NCBI RefSeq assembly: GCF_014641495.1
Contig: NZ_BMHV01000012.1
Location: 1 to 64,000 of the forward strand
DNA length: 64,000 bases
DNA from: Terasakiella brassicae
Lineage (GTDB): Bacteria; Pseudomonadota; Alphaproteobacteria; Rhodospirillales; Terasakiellaceae
Reading direction: 5' to 3'
This document shows positions 7,561-17,157 of the stretch, one piece after another. Under the pieces are notes generated by a model, which did no database searches, had not been told where the DNA came from, and was given only the letters and a program-made list of their open reading frames with translations. Position numbers and translations under genes: made by a program. Each line of letters starts with the position of its first letter. Position 1 is the first letter of the stretch.

Positions 7561-10197
7561 ATGACAACTCAACAAGCAACTTTTATCAATATCGGGGAAC
7601 GTACAAACGTTGCCGGTTCGGCCAAATTCAAGCGATTGATCATTGAAGAACAATATGACGAAGCGTTGAGCGTTGCCCTGCAACAGGTGGAAAACGGCGC
7701 AAACATCATTGATATCAACATGGATGATGCCATGCTGGATTCTGAAAAGGCAATGGTGCGTTTTTTAAACCTGATTGCCGCAGAACCGGACATTGCACGT
7801 GTACCTGTTATGATCGACAGTTCCAAATGGTCTGTGATCGAAGCGGGGCTGCAATGCGTGCAGGGCAAGGCGGTTGTAAACTCGATCAGTCTGAAAGAAG
7901 GTAAAAAGCAATTCGTCGCCCAAGCAACCAAGATCAAGCGATATGGCGCAGCCGTTGTGGTGATGGCCTTTGATGAAAAAGGTCAGGCCGACACCAAGGA
8001 ACGTAAGATCGAGATTTGCAAAAACTCTTACGATATTCTGGTCAATGAAGTTGGCTTCCCGCCGGAAGATATCATTTTTGATCCGAATATTTTTGCTGTG
8101 GCCACCGGGATTGAAGAACATAACAATTACGCGGTCGATTTTATCGAAGCCACGCGTGTTATTCGCCAAGAATGTCCGCATTGTCATATTTCTGGCGGCT
8201 TGTCTAACGTGTCGTTCTCGTTCCGGGGGAATAATCCGGTGCGCGAAGCCATGCATTCGGTCTTTTTATATTATGCGGTTCAGGCCGGTATGGATATGGG
8301 GATCGTCAATCCTGCCCAGTTGGAAGTTTATGACGAAATCCCGGCAGAACTGCGCGAACGCGTTGAAGATGTGATCTTGAACCGCCGTGAAGATGCCACC
8401 GACCGTTTGTTGGAAATCGCTGACAAATATAAGGAAAAAGGCGGATCAAAGGCGGCAACGATTGATTTGTCGTGGCGCGAAAAACCGGTGGCGGAACGTT
8501 TGTCTTTTGCACTGGTGAAAGGGATTGACCAGTTCATCGTGGAAGATACCGAAGAAGCGCGGCAAATGTTTGATAAACCGATTGAGGTCATCGAAGGACC
8601 GTTGATGGACGGGATGAACGTGGTCGGTGATTTGTTCGGCGCTGGTAAAATGTTCCTGCCCCAGGTTGTGAAATCAGCCCGTGTAATGAAAAAGGCCGTG
8701 GCTTATCTGATGCCCTTTATTGAAGAAGGGAAAGAAGCAGGTTCTGAAAGTGCAGGCAAGGTGTTGTTGGCCACTGTGAAAGGCGATGTGCACGATATCG
8801 GTAAAAATATCGTGGGTGTGGTTTTGCAGTGTAATAACTTTGAAGTGATTGATCTGGGCGTTATGGTCCCGACCGAGACGATCTTGCAGGCCGCCAATGA
8901 AAACAAGGTGGATATTATCGGTTTGTCCGGTCTGATTACGCCGTCACTGGAAGAAATGGTCAATGTTGCCAGTGAAATGAAGCGACTGAATATGAATATT
9001 CCGCTTCTGGTCGGGGGGGCAACCACATCCAAGGTTCATACAGCAGTAAAAATCGATCCGGCCTATGAACAGCCGACCGTGCATGTGCTGGATGCCTCGC
9101 GTGCTGTGTGGGTTTGTTCCAATCTGTTGTCTGACAGCAAACGCGAGGCATTTGTGGCAGAGATCAACGCAGATTATGAAAAAACCCGTGTCGCACGTGC
9201 CAAAAAACAGAACAAAGGCAACCGCATGAGTTTGGAAGAAGCCCGTGCGGCCAAACATCCGATTGACTGGTCTGCTTTTCAGGCGGTCAAACCGTCCTTC
9301 CTTGGAACCAAGACGTTTGATGATTATCCGCTGGATGATCTTGTCGAACGGATTGACTGGACACCGTTTTTCCGCACATGGGAATTGGCGGGGACGTACC
9401 CGAAAATTCTGCAAGACGAGGTCATCGGCGAAACCGCGCGTAACCTGTTTAAAGATGCGCAGGATATGTTGAAAAAGATTGTCGAGGAAAAATGGCTGAC
9501 AGCAAAAGCAGTCATTGGTTTCTGGCGGGCAAATTCAACAGCCGATGACAGTATTTGTCTGTTTAAAGATGACGAGCGCAAAGACGAATTGGCACGTTTC
9601 CATATGGTGCGTCAGCAAATCCCGAAAGCAGAAGGTCGTTTTGATCATTGCCTCGCCGATTATATCGCCCCGACTGGGGACGATTATATGGGTGGATTTG
9701 CCGTGACAACCGGTCATGGCATTGAAACAAAACTGGCAGAATTTGAAGCAGCACACGACGATTACAACAGTATCTTGTTGAAGGCCTTGGCAGATCGTCT
9801 GGCAGAAGCGTTTGCCGAGCGGATGCATGAACGTGTGCGCAAAGAATTCTGGGGATATGCGGCCGATGAAAATCTGGACAATGCCGCGTTGATTAAAGAA
9901 AGCTATCAAGGCATTCGTCCCGCGCCGGGGTATCCGGCCTGCCCGGAACATTCCGAAAAAGAAACCCTGTTTGATTTGTTGGATGCGACACAACAAGCCG
10001 GGATTGAACTGACACACGGATACGCCATGACACCGACCGCAGCGGTCAGTGGCTTCTATTTTGCCCACCCGGAAGCCAAATATTTCGGTGTCGGTCGTGT
10101 GGAAAAAGATCAGGCCGAAGATTATGCCCGTCGCAAAGGAATTTCCTTAAGCGAGGCTGAAAAACTCCTGTCCCCTGTTTTGGGGTATGATCGCTGA
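7561..10197 (+). CDS. metH: Methionine synthase, folate/cobalamin/AdoMet-activation subunit (C-terminal part of split MetH)
   Basis: An 878-residue protein with three MetH modules. A pterin-binding domain (about 1-280) starts with [18 protein letters not shown]12-binding unit (about 330-560) carries the cobalamin ligand motif [11 protein letters not shown] and the [11 protein letters not shown] and GGATTS blocks. The reactivation domain (about 570-870) contains [15 protein letters not shown] and [11 protein letters not shown]. It transfers methyl from 5-methyl-THF via cob(I)alamin to homocysteine held by the separate upstream subunit. GTG at 7558 directly precedes the chosen ATG. A terminator follows. 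Confidence 0.94.
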   Translation: MTTQQATFINIGERTNVAGSAKFKRLIIEEQYDEALSVALQQVENGANIIDINMDDAMLDSEKAMVRFLNLIAAEPDIARVPVMIDSSKWSVIEAGLQCVQGKAVVNSISLKEGKKQFVAQATKIKRYGAAVVVMAFDEKGQADTKERKIEICKNSYDILVNEVGFPPEDIIFDPNIFAVATGIEEHNNYAVDFIEATRVIRQECPHCHISGGLSNVSFSFRGNNPVREAMHSVFLYYAVQAGMDMGIVNPAQLEVYDEIPAELRERVEDVILNRREDATDRLLEIADKYKEKGGSKAATIDLSWREKPVAERLSFALVKGIDQFIVEDTEEARQMFDKPIEVIEGPLMDGMNVVGDLFGAGKMFLPQVVKSARVMKKAVAYLMPFIEEGKEAGSESAGKVLLATVKGDVHDIGKNIVGVVLQCNNFEVIDLGVMVPTETILQAANENKVDIIGLSGLITPSLEEMVNVASEMKRLNMNIPLLVGGATTSKVHTAVKIDPAYEQPTVHVLDASRAVWVCSNLLSDSKREAFVAEINADYEKTRVARAKKQNKGNRMSLEEARAAKHPIDWSAFQAVKPSFLGTKTFDDYPLDDLVERIDWTPFFRTWELAGTYPKILQDEVIGETARNLFKDAQDMLKKIVEEKWLTAKAVIGFWRANSTADDSICLFKDDERKDELARFHMVRQQIPKAEGRFDHCLADYIAPTGDDYMGGFAVTTGHGIETKLAEFEAAHDDYNSILLKALADRLAEAFAERMHERVRKEFWGYAADENLDNAALIKESYQGIRPAPGYPACPEHSEKETLFDLLDATQQAGIELTHGYAMTPTAAVSGFYFAHPEAKYFGVGRVEKDQAEDYARRKGISLSEAEKLLSPVLGYDR

Positions 10198-10228
10198 TTG
10201 ATCAATTGACGAAATATCGTTGTAAGAA

Positions 10229-10256
10229 AACCTCCGTTCGCGCGGAGGTTTTTTCT
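10229..10256 (+). terminator. Terminator of the sahR-metF-metH operon
   Basis: AACCTCCG (10229-10236) pairs with CGGAGGTT (10243-10250), followed by a T-rich tract. The preceding A run makes it weakly bidirectional for the convergent lipoprotein gene. Confidence 0.85.
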
Positions 10257-10299
10257 TTTTTAACGATAGAAGGATGACCAATATTTTATGACTTCGGTA

Positions 10300-11880
10300 T
10301 TACCCGCAACGATCAGCAGATAATCCGGGGAAGTCTTTGCCGGAAAAACGACAACGATTGGCGTCGGTGCGTTTGCCGATGGCGCGGCAGAAATCCAGTT
10401 GGCTGGGTTTCTTCAATTGAATGCCGTTGATTTTGTTTTGATCATCAAAGGCAAAATCAATTTGCCACAAGTTTGGATCGTTTTCCAATTGGGCGAGGGT
10501 GGCGCGGTGCTGTCCACGTTGTCCTTGTCCCTGACTGTAACAGCCATAGGCCCGAACAGGTAACATCATCAAATATTCAGCAGCGTTGTCTTTATCTAAA
10601 GCCGGGGCGATAACGTCTTGCGTGTTACTGACAAGTTGATCGGGTTCGGTTGAAAAAAGCAGGCGGGCTTCATCGCGAACCTGCACTTTGTCGGTCATCA
10701 TCTCGGCAATACGATCAAGTGCACTATCCTTTGTGTTTTTGACCAGGCTGGCCACATGGGACAGGGAACGGTTCATATGTGTGACGGTTTGGCTGCTTGG
10801 ACGTGCGATTTGTTTTTGTGGTAGGGTTCGCCCCATGTTTGTGAGTAATGTGTTGATGTCTTCCCCACTGCATTGCGTATTATAGTCAATGTCCGTTGCG
10901 AATAAGGCATGAGATTGCATCATCCCCCACAAGACAATTGCACTGTCTTTTAACGACAGGCCTAAGCGTTCCTGCAAGGCACCGGTAATGGCATCACAGC
11001 TGGGGCGCAAGGCCTCGCCGGGGACGCTCCAAAAACTATTTTCCAGATCACCCAAGGCTTGACGGGCCGTTTGCCCGGCGATGGCGTAGGTCATAAGTTC
11101 GTTATAGGAGGGGAATTGACTTTGATGCTGGCTCAGGAGGCTTTCTTTGCCTTCAACAGCAAGGATTGTTGTAAAGACCGGCTCGTTTGTCTCTGACATA
11201 AAGCTTAACGCGCTGGCATAATTTTCAAGATAGGAAATATCTGTTTTGCTCAGACCTTTCAGAGATGTTTCTTCAACGAGGGCAATGCGCTGGGCAAATG
11301 CATCGGGAAGTGCCGATAAAACATGGGCTTGTTCCTTGGAATAAACGGTGTGTTTTGAAAGATAGCTCACTATTTGCTTTTGAGCATCCTGTTCCAGATT
11401 TTCCAGCTTATCTTTGAGCAGTACGATTTCCAATGTCGCATCAAGCGGGGCGCGCTGTTCTACAAAATAAGGCGTGATCGGTCCTTGCGCGGCAAAGGTC
11501 TGTTGCCATGTTGTTTGACTTTTTTCAAAAATATACAGCGGCACATTGGGCATGGTCAGATTTGGACCGTTATGGAATGTCGCAAGGACGACGACAGTTT
11601 GTGTTTTGTCGGATGTAATCGGCTTTAAAAAACGATCCGGTTGTGCAGGGGGTGTTTCAGCTTGTGCAACAATACGCAGGTAATCACTTTGAATAGGAAG
11701 AGGGGAGGCTTCCACATTGGCACTTGCGATTCGTTCCTGTGCGGTCTTTTGCGCTTTTTCTATGTTAAAAACGACTTCGGGCGATGGCGGTGTTTTCTGT
11801 TTTGTCTCTTCTTTACATCCTGCCAAGGATAAAATGGCAACCCCGATCAAGCTTAGCATTGTGATGAGTTTTTTATCCAT
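10300..11880 (-). CDS. Uncharacterised lipoprotein, 526 residues
   Basis: I do not recognise a family. The ATG at 11880, with AAGGGG nine bases upstream, gives a lipoprotein signal peptide with lipobox LAGC (cysteine near residue 22). The frame is open to 11946, but the upstream part has no signal-like character. The mature protein is mostly helical and polar and has several cysteines in the C-terminal half, including one pair around AYGCYSQGQ and a late DFCRAIG-RC cluster, which could form disulfides in the periplasm. It is a single gene between the met operon and a divergent thioesterase gene. Confidence 0.7.
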   Translation of the reverse strand: MDKKLITMLSLIGVAILSLAGCKEETKQKTPPSPEVVFNIEKAQKTAQERIASANVEASPLPIQSDYLRIVAQAETPPAQPDRFLKPITSDKTQTVVVLATFHNGPNLTMPNVPLYIFEKSQTTWQQTFAAQGPITPYFVEQRAPLDATLEIVLLKDKLENLEQDAQKQIVSYLSKHTVYSKEQAHVLSALPDAFAQRIALVEETSLKGLSKTDISYLENYASALSFMSETNEPVFTTILAVEGKESLLSQHQSQFPSYNELMTYAIAGQTARQALGDLENSFWSVPGEALRPSCDAITGALQERLGLSLKDSAIVLWGMMQSHALFATDIDYNTQCSGEDINTLLTNMGRTLPQKQIARPSSQTVTHMNRSLSHVASLVKNTKDSALDRIAEMMTDKVQVRDEARLLFSTEPDQLVSNTQDVIAPALDKDNAAEYLMMLPVRAYGCYSQGQGQRGQHRATLAQLENDPNLWQIDFAFDDQNKINGIQLKKPSQLDFCRAIGKRTDANRCRFSGKDFPGLSADRCG

Positions 11881-11979
11881 TTTACGACCCCTTGCTCCCT
11901 GATATAAACTGCGATAGCCAATGCAATAAGGTAGACAGCCTAGCACGACTTTTCGCGACTGTTTAGAGGGGAGATGAAA

Positions 11980-12456
11980 ATGAGTGAGATTTTACAACGC
12001 CAAACACGCGTAAAGGCGGACTGGATCGATTACAACGGGCATATGAATGTGGCCTATTATGTACTGGTTTTCGATCATTCAACGGATGCGCTTCTTGAAA
12101 CATTCGGTTTGGGGGAAGCGTATCGCCAACGAGAAAACAAGTCATTTTTTGTTGTGGAGTCTCATGTCACTTATCAAAATGAAGTGAAAAAAGATGATTT
12201 GTTAGTGGTCAAATCAAAGCTGTTGGGGTATGACACGAAGCGCCTGCAAATTTTTCACGAAATGTTTCTGGGGGAGACGGGTGAAAAATGTGCCACCAAC
12301 GAAGTTATGGTGCTGCATGTGGATATGGGGACACGCAAAACAACCGAGATTGCGGAGCGTTTCAAGCCTCATCTACAGGCAGGTGTCGATGGGTCGCTTG
12401 CAAATGGGTTTCCTGATATGTGCGGACGGGCCATCAAAAAGCTGCTGAATAAATGA
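11980..12456 (+). CDS. Hotdog-fold acyl-CoA thioesterase
   Basis: A 158-residue 4-hydroxybenzoyl-CoA thioesterase-type protein with the active-site block WIDYNGHMNVAYYVLVFDHS (Asp and His near residues 15-20). Homologues hydrolyse small or betaine/carnitine-type CoA thioesters, but the substrate cannot be assigned here. ATG at 11974 touches the Shine-Dalgarno AGAGGGGAG, while ATG at 11980 is six bases from it, so the second is preferred. It is divergent from the lipoprotein gene, with about 100 bases between the two starts. Confidence 0.8.
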   Translation: MSEILQRQTRVKADWIDYNGHMNVAYYVLVFDHSTDALLETFGLGEAYRQRENKSFFVVESHVTYQNEVKKDDLLVVKSKLLGYDTKRLQIFHEMFLGETGEKCATNEVMVLHVDMGTRKTTEIAERFKPHLQAGVDGSLANGFPDMCGRAIKKLLNK

Positions 12457-12500
12457 TAAGTGGCCGGGGGAATTTTTCTTTCGACATAAAGGAAAGATGA

Positions 12501-12516
12501 CTATACTAAAGTATAG
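12501..12516 (+). promoter_or_regulatory. Inverted repeat before the GGDEF gene
   Basis: CTATAC-TAAA-GTATAG is a six-base perfect inverted repeat 30-45 bases before the TTG start. It includes a TATACT that could serve as a -10 box. Whether it is an operator or part of a promoter is unresolved. Confidence 0.3.
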
Positions 12517-12547
12517 GGTTCCCCTCGACCGTGACGGAGAATAGACG

Positions 12548-13594
12548 TTGGAATATACGGAGAATACAGACCAGGCGCTGGGCTTTGCAAAACAGGCTTT
12601 AGACAAGATGAACGAGATTGGCGTGCCTGCGAATCCGCACAATTTTACGATCTGGTTTCATTATTTCAGTGGCACCTATCCCGACCTGAAACGTACGCTT
12701 GATATTTTGTTGGGAAACCAGCAGGCGTTTACCGAAACGCGCAACTCTGAAATTTTCCAGAAGTTTTTTACTTTGGATCAGGAAAGCGCGACCCTGCATG
12801 ACGCGACAACACGTATGGAAAGCGAGTTGGCGCGTGTGATGTCCACGCTGGACGGTGCCGATGAAGACTTATCCGGCTTGCATGTGTCTTTGCGTGATTT
12901 CAGCGATCAGATTTCCAAAACAGATGATAAGTCGGAAATCTTGGCGCTGACCACCAGAATGAACGCGCATGTCGCGCAGGTTCTTGAGGGGCGTTCCGCT
13001 GTCGAAGATGAATTGAAAGTTTCTCTGCGTGAAATCAGTGAACTGAAGGACGATCTGGAACGTATGCGCCGCGAAGCCCTGACCGATGGTTTGACCGGTA
13101 TTGCAAACCGGAAATTATTTGATCTGGAACTGCGTAAATCATCGATGAATGCGATGGCCAATGGCGAAGAACTGGCATTGTTGATGCTGGATGTGGATCA
13201 TTTTGACCGGTTTAATGAACATTATGGGCATCAGGTCGGCGATCAGGTCTTAAAGCTGGTGGCTGTGACAATCAGTGAATGTATCAAGGGCCAAGATACC
13301 GCCGCGCGTTACGGTGGGGATGAGTTTAGCGTTATTTTGCCGCGAACCAATCTGGAAAATGCTCAACGTCTTGCGGAACATATTTGTAAACGTGTCAGCT
13401 CCAAAAATGTTGTGAACCGTTCGACGGGGGAGCGACTCGGGAAAATCACCATGTCGGTTGGGGTCGCATTGTTTGAATATGGTGAACCTGTAAGTCAACT
13501 TCTGGTTCGGGCTGACCGCACCTTGCAAGAAGCCATGAAGAATGGTTACAATCAGGTGTTGACGCAGGTTGATGTAACTAAACTATTGAATTAA
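12548..13594 (+). CDS. Diguanylate cyclase (GGDEF domain)
   Basis: A 348-residue soluble protein. The N-terminal half (1-150) is helical and unrecognised, residues 150-180 look like a coiled coil, and a GGDEF domain fills 180-340. Catalytic blocks are LTDGLTGIANRKLFD, LLMLDVDHFDRFNEHYGHQVGD and the intact RYGGDEF near residue 256. The inhibitory RxxD site five residues upstream reads KGQD, so product inhibition may be weak. Translation starts at TTG with GGAG eight bases upstream. It precedes a STAS gene and a periplasmic binding-protein gene on the same strand. Confidence 0.88.
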   Translation: MEYTENTDQALGFAKQALDKMNEIGVPANPHNFTIWFHYFSGTYPDLKRTLDILLGNQQAFTETRNSEIFQKFFTLDQESATLHDATTRMESELARVMSTLDGADEDLSGLHVSLRDFSDQISKTDDKSEILALTTRMNAHVAQVLEGRSAVEDELKVSLREISELKDDLERMRREALTDGLTGIANRKLFDLELRKSSMNAMANGEELALLMLDVDHFDRFNEHYGHQVGDQVLKLVAVTISECIKGQDTAARYGGDEFSVILPRTNLENAQRLAEHICKRVSSKNVVNRSTGERLGKITMSVGVALFEYGEPVSQLLVRADRTLQEAMKNGYNQVLTQVDVTKLLN

Positions 13595-13706
13595 ACCTTG
13601 AATTTATTCATTAATCTTATTTGACCCCTTGGTCATAAAAACTTTCTAAGATCCTGAAAGCGGATTACCCTTGATATCATAAAATTATAATCGGGTAGGT
13701 CGTGTA

Positions 13707-14018
13707 ATGATTCTAAGTTGTTTACGTCAAGGGACGAATGTCGCCCTTTGCATTCAGGGGAATTTCACTTTTTTTGAAAATCCGGATTTATCTCCTTTGG
13801 CGATTGAAATTGCGCGAGGCGGATTTGATCGTGTGATCATGGATCTGAAATCCTGTCATTTAATTGATTCAACCGGCTTGGGTCTGATTATGCAGGTCAA
13901 CGCGCTTTTGGAAGAAAACAATCTCCGTTTGGAGATTCAAAATGCAGAAGGGCAAGTCGCGCGCATGATCCATGTTGCCGGGTTTAGTGGCCTCCTGTCG
14001 GATCAATCTGCGGCGTGA
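13707..14018 (+). CDS. STAS-domain protein (anti-sigma-factor antagonist type)
   Basis: A 103-residue single STAS domain like SpoIIAA/RsbV. The conserved DSTGLGLIMQ (about 55-64) includes the serine that is phosphorylated by the cognate kinase in the family. No anti-sigma kinase, phosphatase or sigma factor gene is adjacent, so its partner is elsewhere. It sits between a diguanylate cyclase gene and a periplasmic-binding-protein gene and may belong to that signalling group. Confidence 0.8.
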   Translation: MILSCLRQGTNVALCIQGNFTFFENPDLSPLAIEIARGGFDRVIMDLKSCHLIDSTGLGLIMQVNALLEENNLRLEIQNAEGQVARMIHVAGFSGLLSDQSAA

Positions 14019-14114
14019 ATTTTCTGTTTTAGAAAGGTTCTGTATTGGAATATACTGCGTTTATTGGTAAAGAAACAATACATGTAGAGACCGTAACAGA
14101 AAAAGTAATTGGCT

Positions 14115-15260
14115 ATGCTGCTCTATCGTCGAATAATTTTAATAGGCATAGTCGTTTTGCCCATGCTCTGCGGGGCGCAGGCCGTTGCGCAAGGGGTATT
14201 CCGTGTTGCTTTTATAAATCCGGGGGCGATGGATGATCCTTTTTTCAGTTCATTGACATATATGATGCAGGATGCCGCCTCGGATTTAAATATTGATCTG
14301 GAAGTGATTGATGCGAGCGCCAGTCACCTTGAAGTCCGGCGCCGTGGGCATGAGGTATTGGAGCGCAGTAATCCCCCTGATTATTTGCTCTTGATAAATG
14401 ACCATGATGTGTTGGATAGCGTTATAAAACGCGCCGATATGCTGGGTGTGAAAACCTTTTTGTTTAATGAGGGGTTTAGTTCGGGCCGCTTGCAGGAAAT
14501 GGGAACGCCCCGTCACGAAATCAAGAATTGGCTTGGACAATTTTTGCCGGATGATCGAAAAGCAGGGTATTTGCTTGCCAGAGATTTAATTGAGCATGCC
14601 AAAGGTGAAACATCGCATGGCGCAACCGATACGATAGATATGATCGCCTTGAACGGAGCATACCGGGCGAATTCGTCGGAACTCCGTCTTTTGGGTTTGC
14701 AAGATGCACTTGCCGAATACGACAATGTTAAATTGAGGCAAATTGTCTATACGCATTGGGATGAAAAAAAAGCCTATGACGCAACGCGTGGCCTGCTGGA
14801 ACGCTATCCCGAAACATCTGTGATTTGGTCAGCAAGCGACCTTATGGCCTGTGGGGCGTTGCATGCTGTCAAGGAATATGGACTGAAACCTGAACAGGAT
14901 ATTTTGATTGGTGGGATTGACTGGTCCGACCTTGCGCTTGAGGCGATCCGCAAAGGTGATTTGCAGGCCAGCGTGGGGTGGCATGTCATGGATGGCGCGT
15001 GGTCGCTCATCCTGCTTTATGATTACCATAATGGGTATGATTTTACTGTATCCGGCCATTCTGATTATTTTGTTATGAACAAAGAGAATATCGAACGTTT
15101 TGATCGCTATTTGGGCTCAAAAGAAAAACGGGGAAATATTGATTTTAAGGCGTTCACCAAGACACATCGCCTTCAGGATCAACCTTATGATTTTTCATTG
15201 GAGGTGGTTTTGAGGCATTTATCAGAATTTCCGGTTTTATCCAAGGTTACCAGTCATTAA
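14115..15260 (+). CDS. Periplasmic binding protein, sugar-binding type I fold
   Basis: A 381-residue exported protein with a signal peptide (1-26, ending AQAVAQG) and a type I periplasmic-binding fold like ribose-binding protein or LuxP. Blocks include VAFINPGAMDDPFFSSL, LLINDHDVLD, ALNGAYRANSSELRLLGLQDAL and a central WSASDLMACGALHAVKEYG. No ABC permease or ATPase gene is near; the neighbours encode GGDEF and STAS proteins. It may therefore present a ligand to a sensor, as LuxP does, rather than feed a transporter. A TTG at 14109 is an alternative start. Confidence 0.75.
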   Translation: MLLYRRIILIGIVVLPMLCGAQAVAQGVFRVAFINPGAMDDPFFSSLTYMMQDAASDLNIDLEVIDASASHLEVRRRGHEVLERSNPPDYLLLINDHDVLDSVIKRADMLGVKTFLFNEGFSSGRLQEMGTPRHEIKNWLGQFLPDDRKAGYLLARDLIEHAKGETSHGATDTIDMIALNGAYRANSSELRLLGLQDALAEYDNVKLRQIVYTHWDEKKAYDATRGLLERYPETSVIWSASDLMACGALHAVKEYGLKPEQDILIGGIDWSDLALEAIRKGDLQASVGWHVMDGAWSLILLYDYHNGYDFTVSGHSDYFVMNKENIERFDRYLGSKEKRGNIDFKAFTKTHRLQDQPYDFSLEVVLRHLSEFPVLSKVTSH

Positions 15261-15318
15261 CTCTTCATGTGCATGATAGAGTTGAAATCAGCGTAACGTT
15301 GGAAAAGGTTTATCGTCG

Positions 15319-17094
15319 GTGGCACAAGGACGCAACAGGCCCAGTCCGTTTATTTTGCTTACACGCAAGGTGGTCAATAATGATCAGCTTGTGATGACGC
15401 TTTTGGCTGTCGTCGTCGGGGCTTGTGTCGGCGGGCTTGCGATTTTATTTGTCGAAAAAATTGATTTCTTCCAATCCATCTTTCTGGGTATCAGTGGGGC
15501 ATGGATTGCAGATCATATTGCCGCGCTGCCGCCTTGGCAGGTGATCCTGACCCCGACACTTGGCGGGCTGCTGGTCGGTTTTATTGTGCATCGATTTTTA
15601 AGTCATGGTCGAACCAAAGGTCCGGCAGATGTGATTGCGGCCTGCGAAGTCGGTGGGGCGCAAATGTCGTTGAAAGAAGGATTGTGGGCTGCCCTGAGCA
15701 GCGGCTTATCCATTTCATTTGGCGCATCTGTTGGACGGGAAGGGCCGGTGGTGCATTTGGGCGGATCGTTTGCGGCCTGGGTCGGAGAAAAGTTACAACT
15801 TTCACGCTCTAACGCGCGTATTTTGTTGGGTTGTGGTGTGGCAGCGGCTGTATCTGCCTCTTTTAATGCTCCGATTGCGGGGGCGTTATTTGCACAAGAA
15901 GTTATTTTAAGCCATTATGCCCTAAAAGCATTTGCCCCGGTGGTGATTGCCAGTATTTCCGGGACGGTGATTGCCCATCAGGTTGTCGGCAATGAAACGG
16001 CTTTTCAAATTCAGGCCCATGAATTTGGATCCTACCTTGAATTTCCTGCGTTTGCGGGTTTGGGGATTGTCAGCGGGTTGGTCGGGGTATTATTTGTCTG
16101 GTCCGTTCTAAAAACTCAAAAAAAGGTGCAAAAAATTCCACTGCCGATGTGGATGCATCCCGCAATTGGCGGGTTTTGCGTGGGGGTGATTGCGTTATGG
16201 TATCCCGAAGTCCTCGGTGTGGGATATGAGGCCACAGACAATGCCTTAAAAGGATATTATGGCTTTGCCTTATTGCTGGGCCTTTTCATTTTTAAATTTG
16301 TGGCAACGGTTTTGTCTTTGGGCTTTGGCTTTGCCGGTGGCGTGTTTAGCCCTTCGTTGGTGATCGGGGCGATGCTGGGGGGAACCTACGGCGTGATCGT
16401 CGGGCAAATGTTTCCTGATTTATGGTCGGGCGCGAGTGCCTATTCCCTGATTGGTATGGCCTCAATGGCGGCTGCGGTGTTGGGTGCACCGATTTCGACA
16501 ACATTGATCGTGTTTGAATTGACCGGCAATTATTCCCTTACGATTGCGGTGATGTGTGCTTGTGTTTTGGCGACCTTGGTCAATGATCAATTGCATCGTC
16601 AGTCGTTCTTTTTGGAACAGCTTAAGGAACGCGGTATTGATTTGGGCAATACCTTCAGTACGCAGATTTTGAAAGAGTTAAGGGTTTGCGACATTTTACG
16701 CCGCGAAGGTGAATATGTCGCTATGGACGCGAGCCTTAAGGAAGTCCGCAAACGGTTTTTACGGGCACCGGGTGGCGTCTTGTATGTGATTGCACATGAT
16801 CGAAGTCTCTATGGTGCGATTACGTGGGAGCATATGCCCGAAGATGTTTTTGACGCGAACTTGAATGATCTGGTTGTGGCGGCGGACATTGCCGATACAC
16901 GCCCCCCCGTTTTACAAACCGGTGATACGCTGGAAGTCGCCAAAGCGGTCTTGGAAGAAATTAATGTATCGCAAATTGCCGTGGTTTCCCCGCAATTGGG
17001 GCGTGCCTATATGGGCTGCATTGATGAACGCGAACTCATGGCGGCCTATAATGCAGCTTTGTTGAGAAAACGCAAGCAGGAGCAGGGCGGTTAG
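15319..17094 (+). CDS. ClC-family chloride channel/antiporter with CBS domains
   Basis: A 591-residue membrane protein. The ClC domain (about 20-430) has ten or more membrane helices and the pore motifs GREGPVVHLGG and GFAGGVFSPSLVIGAMLGG. The first filter motif, usually GSGIP, is replaced by GPADVIAACEVGG. A C-terminal cytosolic region (about 450-590) resembles paired CBS domains. Start is GTG at 15319. ClC proteins move chloride or exchange it for protons; which mode applies cannot be told without the gating glutamate context, though a glutamate is present in GREGP. Confidence 0.88.
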   Translation: MAQGRNRPSPFILLTRKVVNNDQLVMTLLAVVVGACVGGLAILFVEKIDFFQSIFLGISGAWIADHIAALPPWQVILTPTLGGLLVGFIVHRFLSHGRTKGPADVIAACEVGGAQMSLKEGLWAALSSGLSISFGASVGREGPVVHLGGSFAAWVGEKLQLSRSNARILLGCGVAAAVSASFNAPIAGALFAQEVILSHYALKAFAPVVIASISGTVIAHQVVGNETAFQIQAHEFGSYLEFPAFAGLGIVSGLVGVLFVWSVLKTQKKVQKIPLPMWMHPAIGGFCVGVIALWYPEVLGVGYEATDNALKGYYGFALLLGLFIFKFVATVLSLGFGFAGGVFSPSLVIGAMLGGTYGVIVGQMFPDLWSGASAYSLIGMASMAAAVLGAPISTTLIVFELTGNYSLTIAVMCACVLATLVNDQLHRQSFFLEQLKERGIDLGNTFSTQILKELRVCDILRREGEYVAMDASLKEVRKRFLRAPGGVLYVIAHDRSLYGAITWEHMPEDVFDANLNDLVVAADIADTRPPVLQTGDTLEVAKAVLEEINVSQIAVVSPQLGRAYMGCIDERELMAAYNAALLRKRKQEQGG

Positions 17095-17157
17095 CGGGAC
17101 TAAAATAAATTATTGTTCCCTCTTTGTTTCTTTTTCTGTCGGTGCTATAACGCATCT

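Noticed and set aside
12548-14056. Repeated 11-mer TTGGAATATAC at 12548 and 14045
   Set aside because: Flanks are unrelated; the first copy is a start codon context and the second lies in a gap, so chance is the best explanation.
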